A DNA stretch of 5,146 nt from Candidatus Bathyarchaeota archaeon (GTDB taxonomy: Archaea > Thermoproteota > Bathyarchaeia > Bathyarchaeales > DTEX01). The stretch lies in assembly GCA_003601695.1 (NCBI GenBank), contig PIYH01000086.1, positions 1 to 5,146 on the forward strand, in the 5' to 3' direction. Each line of letters opens with the position of its first letter. The stretch's first letter is position 1. The notes under the pieces are model-generated. The model did not search any database, was not told the DNA's origin, and saw only the letters and a program-made list of their open reading frames with translations. Shown here piece after piece: positions 4,539 through 5,146 of this stretch. A program made the translations under genes and the position numbers.

Positions 4539-5146
4539 ATGAAAAGGATTCCCGTGATTCTCGATACTGACATTGGATCGGATATAGATGATACATGGGC
4601 GCTGGCGATGCTGCTTCAGTCTCCAGAGCTAGAACCTAGACTCATCGTCACGGAGAGCGGCGACACAGTATACCGCGCAAAGATAGTTGCGAAGATTCTT
4701 GAAAGATCCGGACGTGAGGAGATACCGATAGGCATCGGACTCTACATCAGCAAGGAAGCGGGACCTCAGATATCTTGGGTGAAAGATTATAATATAGAGA
4801 GGTATAGCGGAACAATCTATGAAGATGGCGTGAAAGCCTTAATAGAGACGGTAATGGAATCCTCGAAGACGGTGACGTTGCTCTGTATAGGTCCGCTTAC
4901 AAACATCGCTGTTGCGTTGAAAGCAGAGCCTAGAATAGCTGAGCGTGCTAGAATCGTGAGTATGCTTGGATGTCTCTATAAGAGTCCGCCGGGCTATGGT
5001 GGAGGAAATGAAGGAGTAGTCGCCGAATATAATGTCAAGAAGGATCCGGAAGCAGCTCAGATTGTCTTTTCAGCTCCATGGGACATAACTATAACGCCGC
5101 TTGATACGTGCGGCTTCGTAAAGCTTAGAGGAGAAAGGTACAGAGC
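4539..5146 (+). CDS. Nucleoside hydrolase family protein (IU_nuc_hydro), 3'-truncated by window edge
   Basis: The first 202 residues are in the window with no stop, about two thirds of the usual 300-320. The family cleaves the N-glycosidic bond of nucleosides to a free base and ribose, feeding salvage or catabolism. The N-terminal Asp cluster that binds catalytic calcium is present: IPVILDTDIGSDIDDTWALA (4-23), with D9, D11, D15, D17 and D18. GPLTNIA (118-124), AEYNVKKDPEAA (162-173, with E163, N165 and D169) and ITPLDT (185-190) are further family motifs. The cluster has two more residues than the classical DTDPGIDD form, a variant seen in some family branches, so the substrate is uncertain. 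Catalytic residues of the C-terminal part, including the usual active-site His, lie outside the window. The ATG at 4539 is chosen because it precedes the first beta strand and fits a leaderless promoter with a candidate operator. Confidence 0.88.
   Translation, partial: MKRIPVILDTDIGSDIDDTWALAMLLQSPELEPRLIVTESGDTVYRAKIVAKILERSGREEIPIGIGLYISKEAGPQISWVKDYNIERYSGTIYEDGVKALIETVMESSKTVTLLCIGPLTNIAVALKAEPRIAERARIVSMLGCLYKSPPGYGGGNEGVVAEYNVKKDPEAAQIVFSAPWDITITPLDTCGFVKLRGERYR

Noticed and set aside
1..5146. CRISPR arrays, tRNA genes, insertion sequences, toxin-antitoxin or defence genes
   Set aside because: None seen on reading: no regularly spaced repeats, no transposase motifs, and every long frame is accounted for by core or membrane-protease genes.

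Overview
The window is archaeal. It encodes an archaeal-type CPSF RNase (aCPSF1/FttA), an Lsm protein, ribosomal protein eL37 (L37e), an archaeal/eukaryal-type uS10, an MCT-1-like PUA protein and an archaeal SepF. The promoters look archaeal too: AT-rich TATA boxes about 25 bases before start codons, some of them leaderless. SepF implies an FtsZ-dividing archaeon, which argues against FtsZ-free Crenarchaeota such as Sulfolobales. Frequent AGA/AGG (Arg) and ATA (Ile) codons fit many thermophilic or TACK-type archaea, but I cannot fix the lineage from this sequence.

Layout, left to right. Bases 2-1768 (+) hold most of aCPSF1; its N-terminus lies beyond the left edge. Its 3' end overlaps by 8 bases the 3' end of sepF (1761-2126, -), which starts at TTG. 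Upstream of sepF on the same strand is a PUA-domain gene (2192-2698, -). It is divergent from an Lsm gene (2778-2996, +) across a 79-base promoter region. The Lsm gene is followed after 7 bases by rpl37e (3004-3192, +), an operon-like pair. The uS10 gene (3265-3573, +) has its own good TATA box. It converges on a minus-strand gene (3595-4404) for a membrane site-2-type metalloprotease with an N-terminal AN1 zinc finger, also starting at TTG. A 134-base divergent region with several TATA-like boxes and a near-perfect palindrome leads into a nucleoside hydrolase-family gene (4539 to the right edge, +), cut off by the window.

Most of these genes serve RNA and protein synthesis: transcription termination and 3'-end cleavage (aCPSF1), RNA chaperoning (Lsm), the ribosome (eL37, uS10) and probably translation initiation or tRNA/rRNA binding (PUA protein). 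SepF (cell division), the AN1-S2P protease and the nucleoside hydrolase are separate functions. I see no CRISPR array, insertion sequence, tRNA, rRNA or toxin-antitoxin locus. This is mainly core archaeal genome, and I do not see a clearly undescribed system. The items most worth a second look are the palindrome on the nucleoside hydrolase promoter and the AN1-protease fusion.
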